A DNA stretch of 64,000 nt, from positions 1,674,001 through 1,738,000 of the forward strand of contig JAXLVA010000001.1 in NCBI GenBank assembly GCA_046329235.1, read 5' to 3'. A program made the position numbers and the translations under genes. Position 1 is the first letter of the stretch. Every line of letters begins with the position of its first letter. Below, in pieces: positions 36,172-44,123 of the stretch. Below the pieces are notes generated by a model, which was not told where the DNA came from, ran no database searches, and worked only from the letters and a program-made list of their open reading frames with translations. This stretch comes from JALONH01 sp046329235. Its GTDB lineage: Bacteria; Bacteroidota; Bacteroidia; Cytophagales; Cytophagaceae.

Positions 36172-36245
36172 TGGGCCCTGTTGGGATCGAACCAACGACC
36201 CCATGATTATGAGTCATGTGCTCTAACCGTCTGAGCTAAGGGCCC
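36172..36245 (-). tRNA. tRNA-Met (CAT), intact
   Basis: 74 nt folding as a full cloverleaf: acceptor GGGCCCT/AGGGCCC, D stem GCTC/GAGC, anticodon stem CATGA/TCATG with loop CTCATAA (anticodon CAT), and T stem GTTGG/CCAAC with TTCGATC. The discriminator base is A and CCA is not encoded. An elongator Met is most likely; an Ile2-type CAT decoder modified by TilS cannot be excluded. It is the only copy in the array with every stem intact. Confidence 0.88.
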
Positions 36246-36280
36246 TCTGAAACTTAATTCAGAATATTTTTTAATAACAA

Positions 36281-36340
36281 ATCGAACCAACGACCCTCCC
36301 GATAGCATCGGGATGCTCTAACCGTCTGAGCTAAGGGCCC
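36281..36340 (-). pseudogene. tRNA-like copy 3: intact 5' half, missing 3' half
   Basis: 60 nt. The 5' acceptor GGGCCCT, D arm, variable region and 5' T stem are identical to tRNA-Met, but the sequence leaves the tRNA pattern inside the T loop (TTCGAT then TTGTTA), so the T stem and 3' acceptor are absent. The anticodon arm is TCCCG-ATGCTAT-CGGGA. It is the mirror image in damage to copies 1 and 2, which lost the 5' end. Confidence 0.75.
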
Positions 36341-36512
36341 TTTGGTATTTCTACCAAAATTGGACTGCAAACATAGTAAAACTATCTTTAAACCGCAAAA
36401 TGTGTTAAAAAATACCCCTTAATTTAGTTAGCAAACAGTTTTCACTACCCCTATCAACTGATTACTAAGTTTTTACTATATTAGTACTCTTTACTTTTTA
36501 ACCGGAATAACC

Positions 36513-37931
36513 ATGCGTATTATAAACGAATACAACCTTTTTAGTTTAAAACTAATCCTATACAGCATTTTAATCGTTGGGCTAACATTAGTTCTATTGG
36601 GACTTTCTCAAGAAAATTACACCACCATAGCTAATGGTGCCTATACCATTGGTGCAGCTATAATTTCTTATTATTTCTTAAGTCGAAATATTGCCACTTA
36701 TTATGTTTTACTATTTCTGATCATCTCGTCATTTATAGCCTTTTCATTCACACCAATGCTTTTTGGAGTGAATAACCCTGTGCAACTATTCACCTACTAT
36801 CTATTGCATGTAGGTGGATTTGTTTTAGTATCTTTTCTATTGTATCAAAAAAACAACTCTGCTCTTCGCTGGTTATCCATCGTCATATATGGATTAGGGA
36901 TATACATCTACGATCAAATACTACTGTTTGAACTTCCGGAATCTGCTATTACTATTTTCTTTGAAGAAAATTACTTTTATATCAAGTTTGTCCAATTATT
37001 ACATTATTTAGGAATGGTAGGACTTATGCTTATTGTCCAACATAATAAACAAAAGATTGAAGCTAAACTAAGTTTATATATCGATAAAATACTTTCCTAC
37101 AACAACAGTATTATTCAAACATCTAAGAACCGTATCATTTATTCCGGCGACATCAATTCATCCTTGGAAGAAATTGTAAAAGCAGCAGCTACTGTGGTTC
37201 CTTGTGCTCGTATTTCTGTTTGGGAAATCAATGAAGACCAAACCGTCTTGCATTTAAAAGCCGGATACGACACCATTAAAAAATCATTTTTCCACCATTT
37301 GGATATTGACCTAAATTCCGTTCCTGCATATCGTAAAGCTTTGTTAGAAGAGGATATCATATCTGCACCAAAAGCGAGGGAAGATGATCGAACAAAAGAA
37401 TTCAATCCTTCCTATTTCATTCCACTAGGAATTAATTCTTTAATGGATACACCATTCTTCGTGGATAATAAATTAAAAGGTGTCGTATGTTTTGAAGAAT
37501 ACAGACATGAATATCATTGGGAATCTATCGAAGAATTATTTTCCTTATCCATGGGGAAACTAGTATCCATATCCTATTACTGTGTTGCTAGAAGTATTTC
37601 TTTTGAAGAAATACTACATCAAAACAATCAACTGGAGACTATTAATAATAACCTGAATAACATCTACGGAGACTTAGAAGAAAAATTAACAACTCAATCA
37701 TCCACGTTAGAAGATATCAAACACCAACTGACGGATATATCATTCAAAAACAACCATCATGTAAGAGGTCCATTAAGTCGTATTCAGGGATTACTAAACT
37801 TATATAAAATGGATCCGGATGCTAATAGCAGAGAATTATATATAGATTATATGATTCAGTGTACCCAAGAGTTAGATGATATATTGAAAGACATCAATAG
37901 AGTAATAAAGAAAAAAGAATTATCGAACTGA
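36513..37931 (+). CDS. Membrane GAF protein ending in a histidine-kinase dimerisation domain, no ATPase
   Basis: 472 residues: about six N-terminal membrane helices (~12-185), a GAF domain (~200-355, starting EEIVKAAATVVPCARISVWE), a short coiled coil (~370-405), and a DHp-like segment NNHHVRGPLSRIQGLLNLY at the C-terminus. The protein stops ~55 residues after this His-box; no HATPase motifs follow, and the next 12 bp overlap a convergent gene. The His could receive a phosphate from a separate kinase or the protein could be a non-catalytic sensor partner. Related GAF-DHp proteins occur in Bacteroidota (recollection). Ligand unknown. Confidence 0.75.
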   Translation: MRIINEYNLFSLKLILYSILIVGLTLVLLGLSQENYTTIANGAYTIGAAIISYYFLSRNIATYYVLLFLIISSFIAFSFTPMLFGVNNPVQLFTYYLLHVGGFVLVSFLLYQKNNSALRWLSIVIYGLGIYIYDQILLFELPESAITIFFEENYFYIKFVQLLHYLGMVGLMLIVQHNKQKIEAKLSLYIDKILSYNNSIIQTSKNRIIYSGDINSSLEEIVKAAATVVPCARISVWEINEDQTVLHLKAGYDTIKKSFFHHLDIDLNSVPAYRKALLEEDIISAPKAREDDRTKEFNPSYFIPLGINSLMDTPFFVDNKLKGVVCFEEYRHEYHWESIEELFSLSMGKLVSISYYCVARSISFEEILHQNNQLETINNNLNNIYGDLEEKLTTQSSTLEDIKHQLTDISFKNNHHVRGPLSRIQGLLNLYKMDPDANSRELYIDYMIQCTQELDDILKDINRVIKKKELSN

Positions 37932-38366
37932 TTTGTCTGTGTTATTCCAAGTTCTAAGTACATAAACGACTCCGCCTAGAGGACCTACAATTAAATCTTC
38001 TATAACACATGCTACAGAATTATTCATAGGTACATCTTGGTTCCAACTAATAACGAATTCAAATACTTCCCATGCTACGGCAGCTAAGCCTACACAACCT
38101 AATAAGAAAAGTCCGTATACTATAGGAGGTAAGGAAGTTATAGAGGAATAAAAAACGTGTTTACAAAACATCGCAATCCAATACCCACCTGCTAAGTGAA
38201 ACAAGATACCTATGTAGGGTACATATTCAAATATTTCAAATTCTAGAAATAAGAATTCAAGTCCTACGATACACATCAAACCTACCACAGGAATCAATAG
38301 AAATACTATTCTTTCTGATAAAGAAATAACCGGATTAACTAATGTTGTTCTTGTTTCCATCTTCAT
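37920..38366 (-). CDS. Small four-helix membrane protein of unknown function (paralogue 1)
   Basis: 148 residues with about four membrane helices and an acidic loop. I do not recognise the family. It shares with the gene at 42319 the blocks FEYVPYIGILFHLAGGYWIA, AAVAWEVFEFVIS and VIEDLIVGPLGGVVYVLR; conserved Glu and Asp in WEVxE and xEDxx lie in or beside membrane segments, which would suit a channel or enzyme rather than a structural protein (inference). Its stop overlaps the convergent GAF gene by 12 bp. Confidence 0.7.
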   Translation of the reverse strand: MKMETRTTLVNPVISLSERIVFLLIPVVGLMCIVGLEFLFLEFEIFEYVPYIGILFHLAGGYWIAMFCKHVFYSSITSLPPIVYGLFLLGCVGLAAVAWEVFEFVISWNQDVPMNNSVACVIEDLIVGPLGGVVYVLRTWNNTDKSVR

Positions 38367-38472
38367 TCAACTTTTGGATACAACAAAAAACGAAAATCTA
38401 TTTTGTTAATACAATCAAAAAAAATAGACAATTAACAATAGCTCAGCGTATTGGGGAATAATTCTACAACTT

Positions 38473-38741
38473 TTCTCCGTAGGAAAAAGACCTCCCCCTT
38501 GCTCCCCCTCTAGGAGAGCCTGTCCCGAATGTAATTCGGGAGGGATTCGTGCTGATACGTAAGCACCTGTGCTTAACGAAGTTTTTTTTAATTTATCTTA
38601 ATTACAACTTTTGATCATTATCAAAGAAAATCACTTGTGCTCTTCACTTTCCCCTCTGGAGAGCCTGTCCCGAATGTAATTCGGGAGGGACTAAGGGGGA
38701 GGTCCTCTTCGCTCATCTCTACTCTTCAATTTTCATCTCCT
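38473..38741. repeat. 269-bp direct repeat, left copy
   Basis: Nearly identical to 39474-39742, about 1,001 bp away. Contains two copies of the palindrome TCCCGAAT-GTA-ATTCGGGA (38523-38541 and 38668-38686), a GTGCT...AGCAC inverted repeat and C-rich/G-rich complementary edges (CCTCCCCCTTG and AAGGGGGAGG). These edges can pair, so the whole unit could fold as one long stem. It lies upstream of the DUF559 nuclease gene. Confidence 0.92.
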
Positions 38742-38869
38742 ATGCATATACAATCGAACTACTCCAATTACTATTTTCTCCCATTATGGGAAAATCATTC
38801 ATCGTATCCTCCTCAAAAATATCAATCTCCTATTTAGCTATTATATTAAACTCCATTAACATCACGACT

Positions 38870-39340
38870 ATGAATGATTTTAACTCCTATAACTTCAAAC
38901 TAAAAAACTTTGCTAGAAAACATCGGAATAATAGCACTAAAGCGGAAATTAAACTATGGTCAGGACTTTTAAGAGGTAAACAATTTCATGGCTTACCATT
39001 TAAGAGACAACGGCCTATCGATTGGTACATCGCTGATTTTGTTTGTTTACCTATAAAATTAATTATTGAAGTGGATGGTATCTCTCATACATGGGAAGGT
39101 GCTCAAGAAAGCGACGAAATACGTACTGAAAGATTAAATGAATTAGGGTTTACAGTCTATCGAATAGACGATTCAGATGTTTTGAACCATCTAGATAAAG
39201 TTTATGATCGATTAACGGAATGGTTAGTAGATTATGGACATATAGATCCTCCCCCTTGCGAGCCCTCCATGAGGGGGATTCGTGCTGATACGAAAGCACC
39301 TGTGCTTAACGAAGTTTTTATTCAACGCGGCCTACGATAA
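38870..39340 (+). CDS. DUF559/Vsr-like endonuclease-domain protein
   Basis: 156 residues from the ATG at 38870 (MNDFNSYNFKLKNFARKHR); the frame is open 28 codons further upstream but without protein character. PD-(D/E)xK/Vsr-like features: LKNFARKHRNNSTKAEIKLW, FKRQRPIDWYIADFVCL, IIEVDGISH, RTERLNELGFTVYRI and DVLNHLDKVYDRL. The catalytic Asp and Glu of the D...ExD pattern are present (IADF, IIEVDG). The last ~28 residues (from PPPCEPSMRGIRAD) are encoded by the repeat that flanks the gene, not by the nuclease fold. Role unknown; its position between direct repeats suggests a mobile unit. Confidence 0.83.
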   Translation: MNDFNSYNFKLKNFARKHRNNSTKAEIKLWSGLLRGKQFHGLPFKRQRPIDWYIADFVCLPIKLIIEVDGISHTWEGAQESDEIRTERLNELGFTVYRIDDSDVLNHLDKVYDRLTEWLVDYGHIDPPPCEPSMRGIRADTKAPVLNEVFIQRGLR

Positions 39341-39472
39341 TAATTAACGCTCTTCTCCGTAGAAAAAAGACCTCCCCCTTGCCCCCCTCCATGAGGGGGA
39401 TTCATGCTGATACGAAAGCACCTGTGCTAAACGAAGTTTTTATTCAATGCGGTCTACATTTATAATTAACGC
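39249..39472. repeat. Two tandem ~121-bp copies of the repeat's inner part
   Basis: The block CCTCCCCCTTG...GATTC(G/A)TGCTGATACGAAAGCACCTGTGCT...CGAAGTTTTTATTCAA occurs at ~39250 and again at ~39371, with a third start at 39493 inside the right 269-bp copy (period 121-122 bp). The first copy codes for the tail of the DUF559 protein. The two inner copies lack the TCCCGAAT palindrome and have CCCTCCATGAGGGGG in its place. Confidence 0.85.
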
Positions 39473-39473
39473 T

Positions 39474-39742
39474 CTTCTCCGTAGGGAAAAGGCCTCCCCC
39501 TTGCTCCCCCTCTAGGAGAGCCTGTCCCGAATGTAATTCGGGAGGGATTCGTGCTGATACGTAAGCACCTGTGCTTAACGAAGTTTTTTTTAATTTATCT
39601 TAATTACAACTTTTGATAATTATCAAAGAAAATCACTTGTGCTCTTCACTTTCCCCTCTGGAGAGCCTGTCCCGAATGTAATTCGGGAGGGACTAAGGGG
39701 GAGGCATCATCGCACATCTCTACTCTTCAATTTTCATCTCCT
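39474..39742. repeat. 269-bp direct repeat, right copy
   Basis: Matches 38473-38741 almost base for base, with the palindrome at 39525-39543 and 39670-39688. The gap to the TPR-CHAT gene (39743-39854) holds no further recognisable feature. The near identity of the two copies argues for a recent duplication or for gene conversion. Confidence 0.92.
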
Positions 39743-39854
39743 TTGCTTCTACGAGAGATATTCTACTATTTTTTTCTCCCACCTTTAAAAGTGAATGAAG
39801 GGGTATCCTAATTCACAATTCACAATTCACCATTATTATCCTATCTTTACTCTA

Positions 39855-42311
39855 ATGCCCTACATCTTTATCATTCTGTTATTTATAAGTTTTAGTGGTT
39901 ATGCTCAACTACCGGTAGAATGGCAGCCTATTTATCGGCAGCTTTCCGAAAAAAAGAGTGGTCAGAGTATATTATCATCCATCGACTCCATTCAACATCT
40001 TAATATCTCTCAAGAATACTATGCTCAAATCGCCTTAGGTATTACATATACTGAACTCGGCGACTTTAACAAGGCGCATCAATACTTCAATCGTGCCGCT
40101 GCTTCTTTAAAAGGTGATTCCAATGCTTTTATGATGGCATCGCTTTGTCATAATCGTGCAATACTGTACAAAAGACAAAGCAACTACATCTCCGCACAAC
40201 AATATTTAGAACAAGCAAAACAATACATCAACTCATTTACATCACCCTCTTGTTCGCTTACGGCTATTTTCTGGAACGACTATGGCGTAGTAGCTAAACG
40301 ACTTGGTCAAAATGAACAAGCACTTTATTATTTTCAAAAAAGTTTACAAGAGAAAGAGTATTGTAAAGAATTACATCTCAACTCTTACTACATCACCTTG
40401 AATAATATGGCGGGGACTTACATGGCTATAGATCAATTCCATCAAGCCGATAGTCTATACCAATATGTTTACCAAGAAAAAGTAAAAACATTAGGTCCTA
40501 CTAACTCGTCAACCCTTATAGCTCAACATAATCTAGCCGTATTATACAAACAACAAGAACGCTATACCGATGCAGCAATACTTTTAAAAGAGGTATTGAT
40601 TAGTAAAAGTAAAAACCCTACTTCCACTACCTACGCTAACAGTTTATATTCATTAGCTGACATACTACTTCTTTCCGATAAAACCGATAGCGCTTTCATA
40701 TGCACGCAGCAAGTAATTGATATTCGGACAAGTTTATTAGGTAAGGAAGACCGCTCTACCCTTCAAGCAATGATTTTATTAGCAGAAGTTTATTTAAAAC
40801 AAAAAAAATATAAAGAAGCTCTTCACTTATATGATCATGTACTGGATGTAAAGTGGAAAGAAATCAATGACTACTACGATTACCTACAAGAAGAAGAAAA
40901 ACTAGAGTACATCCGGAAGAACTTAGGCTTTTGGAACAGTTATACCCAAGCTGTAAAAACAATCACCAAAGAAGAGCCTACCTCCAATAACGGACTACAC
41001 CCACTTACGGAAAAATGGCTACAATACCGACATGCTATTACCGGCCTAGCCTTAAGAAAAACAAAAGAACAACAAGCTGCCACTTGTCCGGAAGCCAAAA
41101 CACTAAACGACTCGCTTAATCAACTACGTAGTTTGTTTGCTCAAGATTTATTGTTAGAGCGTACAGATAGTAATGATTTACGTAAAGAACAAATACGGAA
41201 CATAGAACAACAACTGGCCAACTTATGCCCTACTAAAGTAAGTAACAATTGGAATAAAAATCTTTACCCTAAAGGATTACATACCGGCGATGCATATGTA
41301 GAAATTGTAAAAGAAAGCAGTGATCCACAAGCGCAGTACTACGCTTATATCTACATCAGTAAAACGAAGCAGTCCTTTTGGATACCCATAGGAGAAACTT
41401 CTGTATTAGAAAAGAAAGCCTATGCTTATTATTCTAATTGTATAAAATTTGAGAAGAAGGATATTCATAGTTTTCAAAACTATTGGCAAGCGATACATAG
41501 CATTTTAATACAGTATAAGTGTAGTCAAGTTTTTTTAGTGCGCGATGGAATTTACCATTTCCTGTCTCCCCTGAGTTGGTTAAATGATGCTGAAAACAAG
41601 TATACATTAAGGGTGCTCGCTGATAAAGACGTAACCATCCAACCTACAAGAATAAATAAAGATCTCTCTGCATTACTCATGTACGCCCCTACATTTGAAA
41701 AAGATGGAGAAAGTTTATTTCCTGCTTTGGAAGGCAGTAAATTAGAAGGTGATTATATCCAAAAACTTTTACTTCAACATCATTGGAGAGTAACATCCTA
41801 TACAGATACTTTAGCAACTGAAGAAATAGCCAAATCGAACAATTCTTATCGCATACGGCATTATTCTACCCACGGATTTTATCAGCCGGCAGGTAGTGAT
41901 AAGTATTCCTATGTAGAAGCCATGGTAGCCTCAGGATTAGTTTGGAGTGATGTAAGTTTAAACGATACCGAAGAGGATGGTTACTTAACAGCATACGAAT
42001 TAAGCCGCTGTCAATGGCAGGAAACAGATGTGGTTATACTTTCTGCATGCATGAGCGGATTGGGAGAACTAAGCGATATGGAAGGTGTACATGGCTTAGT
42101 AAGGGCGTTACGTATCAGTGGAGTAAAAAACACCTTAGTATCCCTTTGGAAAGTAGATGATGCGGCCACCCAATATTGGATGGAAACTTTTTATTCCTTT
42201 CTAGTTAAAGGATATGCTTATCGCGATGCCTACTTAAGAACGCTAGAGGTAGTACGTTTAAAATACCCCTACCCTAAATACTGGGCAGCGTTTGTGTGGG
42301 TGGAGAATTGA
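39855..42311 (+). CDS. Secreted TPR-CHAT putative caspase-like protease
   Basis: 818 residues from the ATG at 39855, which begins a signal peptide (PYIFIILLFISFSGYAQ); an upstream in-frame start would add 20 residues ahead of it. Residues ~25-340 are tetratricopeptide repeats (for example YYAQIALGITYTELGDFNKA and ALYYFQKSLQEKEY), a linker with coiled-coil character follows, and the C-terminal ~280 residues are a CHAT domain. The catalytic pair is intact: His673 in YSTHGFY and Cys732 in LSACMSGLGE. The end KYWAAFVWVEN is family-typical. Cleaved targets are unknown. No gasdermin or CRISPR gene is nearby. Confidence 0.88.
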   Translation: MPYIFIILLFISFSGYAQLPVEWQPIYRQLSEKKSGQSILSSIDSIQHLNISQEYYAQIALGITYTELGDFNKAHQYFNRAAASLKGDSNAFMMASLCHNRAILYKRQSNYISAQQYLEQAKQYINSFTSPSCSLTAIFWNDYGVVAKRLGQNEQALYYFQKSLQEKEYCKELHLNSYYITLNNMAGTYMAIDQFHQADSLYQYVYQEKVKTLGPTNSSTLIAQHNLAVLYKQQERYTDAAILLKEVLISKSKNPTSTTYANSLYSLADILLLSDKTDSAFICTQQVIDIRTSLLGKEDRSTLQAMILLAEVYLKQKKYKEALHLYDHVLDVKWKEINDYYDYLQEEEKLEYIRKNLGFWNSYTQAVKTITKEEPTSNNGLHPLTEKWLQYRHAITGLALRKTKEQQAATCPEAKTLNDSLNQLRSLFAQDLLLERTDSNDLRKEQIRNIEQQLANLCPTKVSNNWNKNLYPKGLHTGDAYVEIVKESSDPQAQYYAYIYISKTKQSFWIPIGETSVLEKKAYAYYSNCIKFEKKDIHSFQNYWQAIHSILIQYKCSQVFLVRDGIYHFLSPLSWLNDAENKYTLRVLADKDVTIQPTRINKDLSALLMYAPTFEKDGESLFPALEGSKLEGDYIQKLLLQHHWRVTSYTDTLATEEIAKSNNSYRIRHYSTHGFYQPAGSDKYSYVEAMVASGLVWSDVSLNDTEEDGYLTAYELSRCQWQETDVVILSACMSGLGELSDMEGVHGLVRALRISGVKNTLVSLWKVDDAATQYWMETFYSFLVKGYAYRDAYLRTLEVVRLKYPYPKYWAAFVWVEN

Positions 42312-42318
42312 TGGTATC

Positions 42319-42714
42319 CTATTTTTTAACATACACCAACCTCACCCAATATAACATACCGCCTAACATACTAATCACTTGATCTTCCAAAACCGCATAG
42401 ACATTTTGATTAAGCAAGTGTTTTTTGTCCCCCGGACTAAATACATACTCCAGAACCTCCCAACCGATGGCAGCCAAGGCCACAGCACCGGACAAGTATA
42501 CCAGAAGTACTAGATAAGGTAACGAAAGCGTCTTGGGAACAAGGAGATGGAAAGCGATTACTGCGGTACAATACCCTCCTATCAGGTGAAACAGGTAACC
42601 TATGTAAGGGAAGTAGTTAAACCAGCTGAATTCGATGAAGAGGTATTGCAGGAGAATTAATACAGCTATGATAAACATAGCGATACCGATAGATATAGAA
42701 GGAGAGGGCTTCAT
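42319..42714 (-). CDS. Small four-helix membrane protein of unknown function (paralogue 2)
   Basis: 131 residues from the ATG at 42714 (MKPSPSISIGIAMFIIAVLI); a longer in-frame start at 42750 is possible. Four membrane helices; the blocks FNYFPYIGYLFHLIGGYCTA, AAIGWEVLEYVFS and VLEDQVISMLGGMLYWVR match paralogue 1 at 37920-38366. It ends 7 bp from the convergent CHAT gene. The two paralogues bracket the DUF559-CHAT segment in the same orientation. Function unknown. Confidence 0.68.
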   Translation of the reverse strand: MKPSPSISIGIAMFIIAVLILLQYLFIEFSWFNYFPYIGYLFHLIGGYCTAVIAFHLLVPKTLSLPYLVLLVYLSGAVALAAIGWEVLEYVFSPGDKKHLLNQNVYAVLEDQVISMLGGMLYWVRLVYVKK

Positions 42715-42827
42715 GGATGGACAAAGATAGAGAATTCTATCCATAAACATAAACCCATCAATATGCCTTGAAGATGTAGGGGCTTATTTGACTGATGGTC
42801 ACCAATTTTAAAATACAATAAGAATCT

Positions 42828-43877
42828 TTATAATTTACTTTTAATATATAAACCTAAGCGCTCAACAGTATTATAAGAAATATAAGCAATTAAAAAACAC
42901 AAAACATAATTCAAAGGAAATTCAAACAACAACGAACTCGGAGCTTTAGCTAAAAATAATTGTTGCCATATATACAAGCTATAAGATAAGGTTCCGATAT
43001 AAACGATGTATTTATTATTGAAAAATGAAAACCCTCTAGGTTGATATAAAACAAGATATAAAATTAACATACTGATAGAGATAGATTCTAATATAAATCC
43101 CACTGTAATTGTATATGCCCCCTGAAAGATCATAGACAACACGCAAGAACCTATAAATAAAAATATTAAAAGGAGTCCCAATACTATTTTATTGGTAAGA
43201 ATCTGAAGTTTTTCTTTAATAAATTCCTTTTTATAAAATAAAAGCAAAGCAGCATATCCTCCCCATAAAATGGAATCGCCCATTGTATGAAGCATCATAC
43301 CAATTTGTCCTCGCAAGTCAGGTACAAGCATGTATGATGTAAATCTAAATACAGGAAAGAGTAATAAAAAAAATGGCAATCCTCTCATTAATTTCACGGG
43401 GTTGAAAACCAATAATGCAACCGGCCATAAGAGGTAAAACTGTTCTTCTAATGCTAATGTCCAAAAATGCCCTAGATACCAAAGATCCGGTCCGCCAGAC
43501 ACATTTGACAGAGCAGTTTTATAATTCCACAAATAGGTTGCAGCAAACACAAAGTGGTCTTTTTCTATAAAAACGACGTTATAATACACCAATATTGCTG
43601 TAACAAAAATGTATGTATAAAACACCGGGAAAATTCGTAAACTTCGTCTTAAATAAAATGCAGGCAAATCTATTTTACCACTAGCTGTAATTTCCTTCAA
43701 CAATAATGTCGTAATTAAAAAGCCACTAATATTAAAAAAAATCATAACGCCCAGGTGAGAATTACCTAAAAAATATATCCATGAAGCATTATAAAAAGAA
43801 TGTGCCCCATGCCCTATTAATACCATTATTATAGAAATTGCCCGCAAACCATCTAAATATTGAATCCTATTAATCAT
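42828..43877 (-). CDS. Acyltransferase-3 family membrane protein (copy A)
   Basis: 349 residues, about ten membrane helices. Starts NRIQYLDGLRAISIIMVLIGHG, the family signature with the catalytic-type His. DLWYLGHFWTLALEEQFYLLWP and YSLYIWQQLF are also diagnostic. Proteins of this group (OafA/ExoZ type) move acetyl or other acyl groups onto extracellular or lipid-linked sugars. It is the first of four such genes in the polysaccharide locus. Acyl group and acceptor unknown. Confidence 0.9.
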   Translation of the reverse strand: MINRIQYLDGLRAISIIMVLIGHGAHSFYNASWIYFLGNSHLGVMIFFNISGFLITTLLLKEITASGKIDLPAFYLRRSLRIFPVFYTYIFVTAILVYYNVVFIEKDHFVFAATYLWNYKTALSNVSGGPDLWYLGHFWTLALEEQFYLLWPVALLVFNPVKLMRGLPFFLLLFPVFRFTSYMLVPDLRGQIGMMLHTMGDSILWGGYAALLLFYKKEFIKEKLQILTNKIVLGLLLIFLFIGSCVLSMIFQGAYTITVGFILESISISMLILYLVLYQPRGFSFFNNKYIVYIGTLSYSLYIWQQLFLAKAPSSLLFEFPLNYVLCFLIAYISYNTVERLGLYIKSKL

Positions 43878-44123
43878 TCAAAACAGTAATTTGTAAATTT
43901 AACACCTGGCTTGAAGGTACGAGTTTATGTCCGCTTTCTCTAATTTATAGGGATTCTTTTATTCTAGAGAGTTATAAAAGTCCCTATCATACAACTCCCT
44001 TTTATTTTTAAAGCTATTCATTAAAATCTAATCTGTTATTTTTTTTCAAATAACCCTCAATGCACACATACTATCCCGAAATAAACATTAACTTGAAACA
44101 ATAGTACAACAACACAAATATAC

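Larger units (their letters stand above)
35422..36172. repeat. Tandem 353-354 bp repeat: terminator + tRNA + GIY-YIG gene
   Basis: Equivalent tRNA 3' ends occur at 35465, 35818 and 36172, giving periods of 353 and 354 bp. Each unit read on the minus strand is tRNA 3' half, hairpin, GIY-YIG gene, then the D arm of the next tRNA. The copies are almost identical over the nuclease gene, suggesting recent unequal recombination or amplification. A fourth tRNA-like fragment at 36281-36340 lies outside the strict period. Confidence 0.9.

Noticed and set aside
36281..36340. Functional tRNA-Ser (GCT)
   Set aside because: The T stem 3' side and the whole 3' acceptor strand are missing, and a serine tRNA would need a long variable arm.
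35422..36345. CRISPR array
   Set aside because: The repeats are 353-354 bp long and hold tRNA and nuclease genes; there are no short repeats with unique spacers.
38786..38869. Longer N-terminus for the DUF559 protein
   Set aside because: The extra 28 residues (Ser/Ile/Asn-rich) are not part of the fold; the ATG at 38870 gives the usual start.
37920..42714. Complete insertion sequence or transposon with transposase
   Set aside because: No transposase, integrase or terminal inverted repeat pair of IS type found between the paralogous membrane genes.
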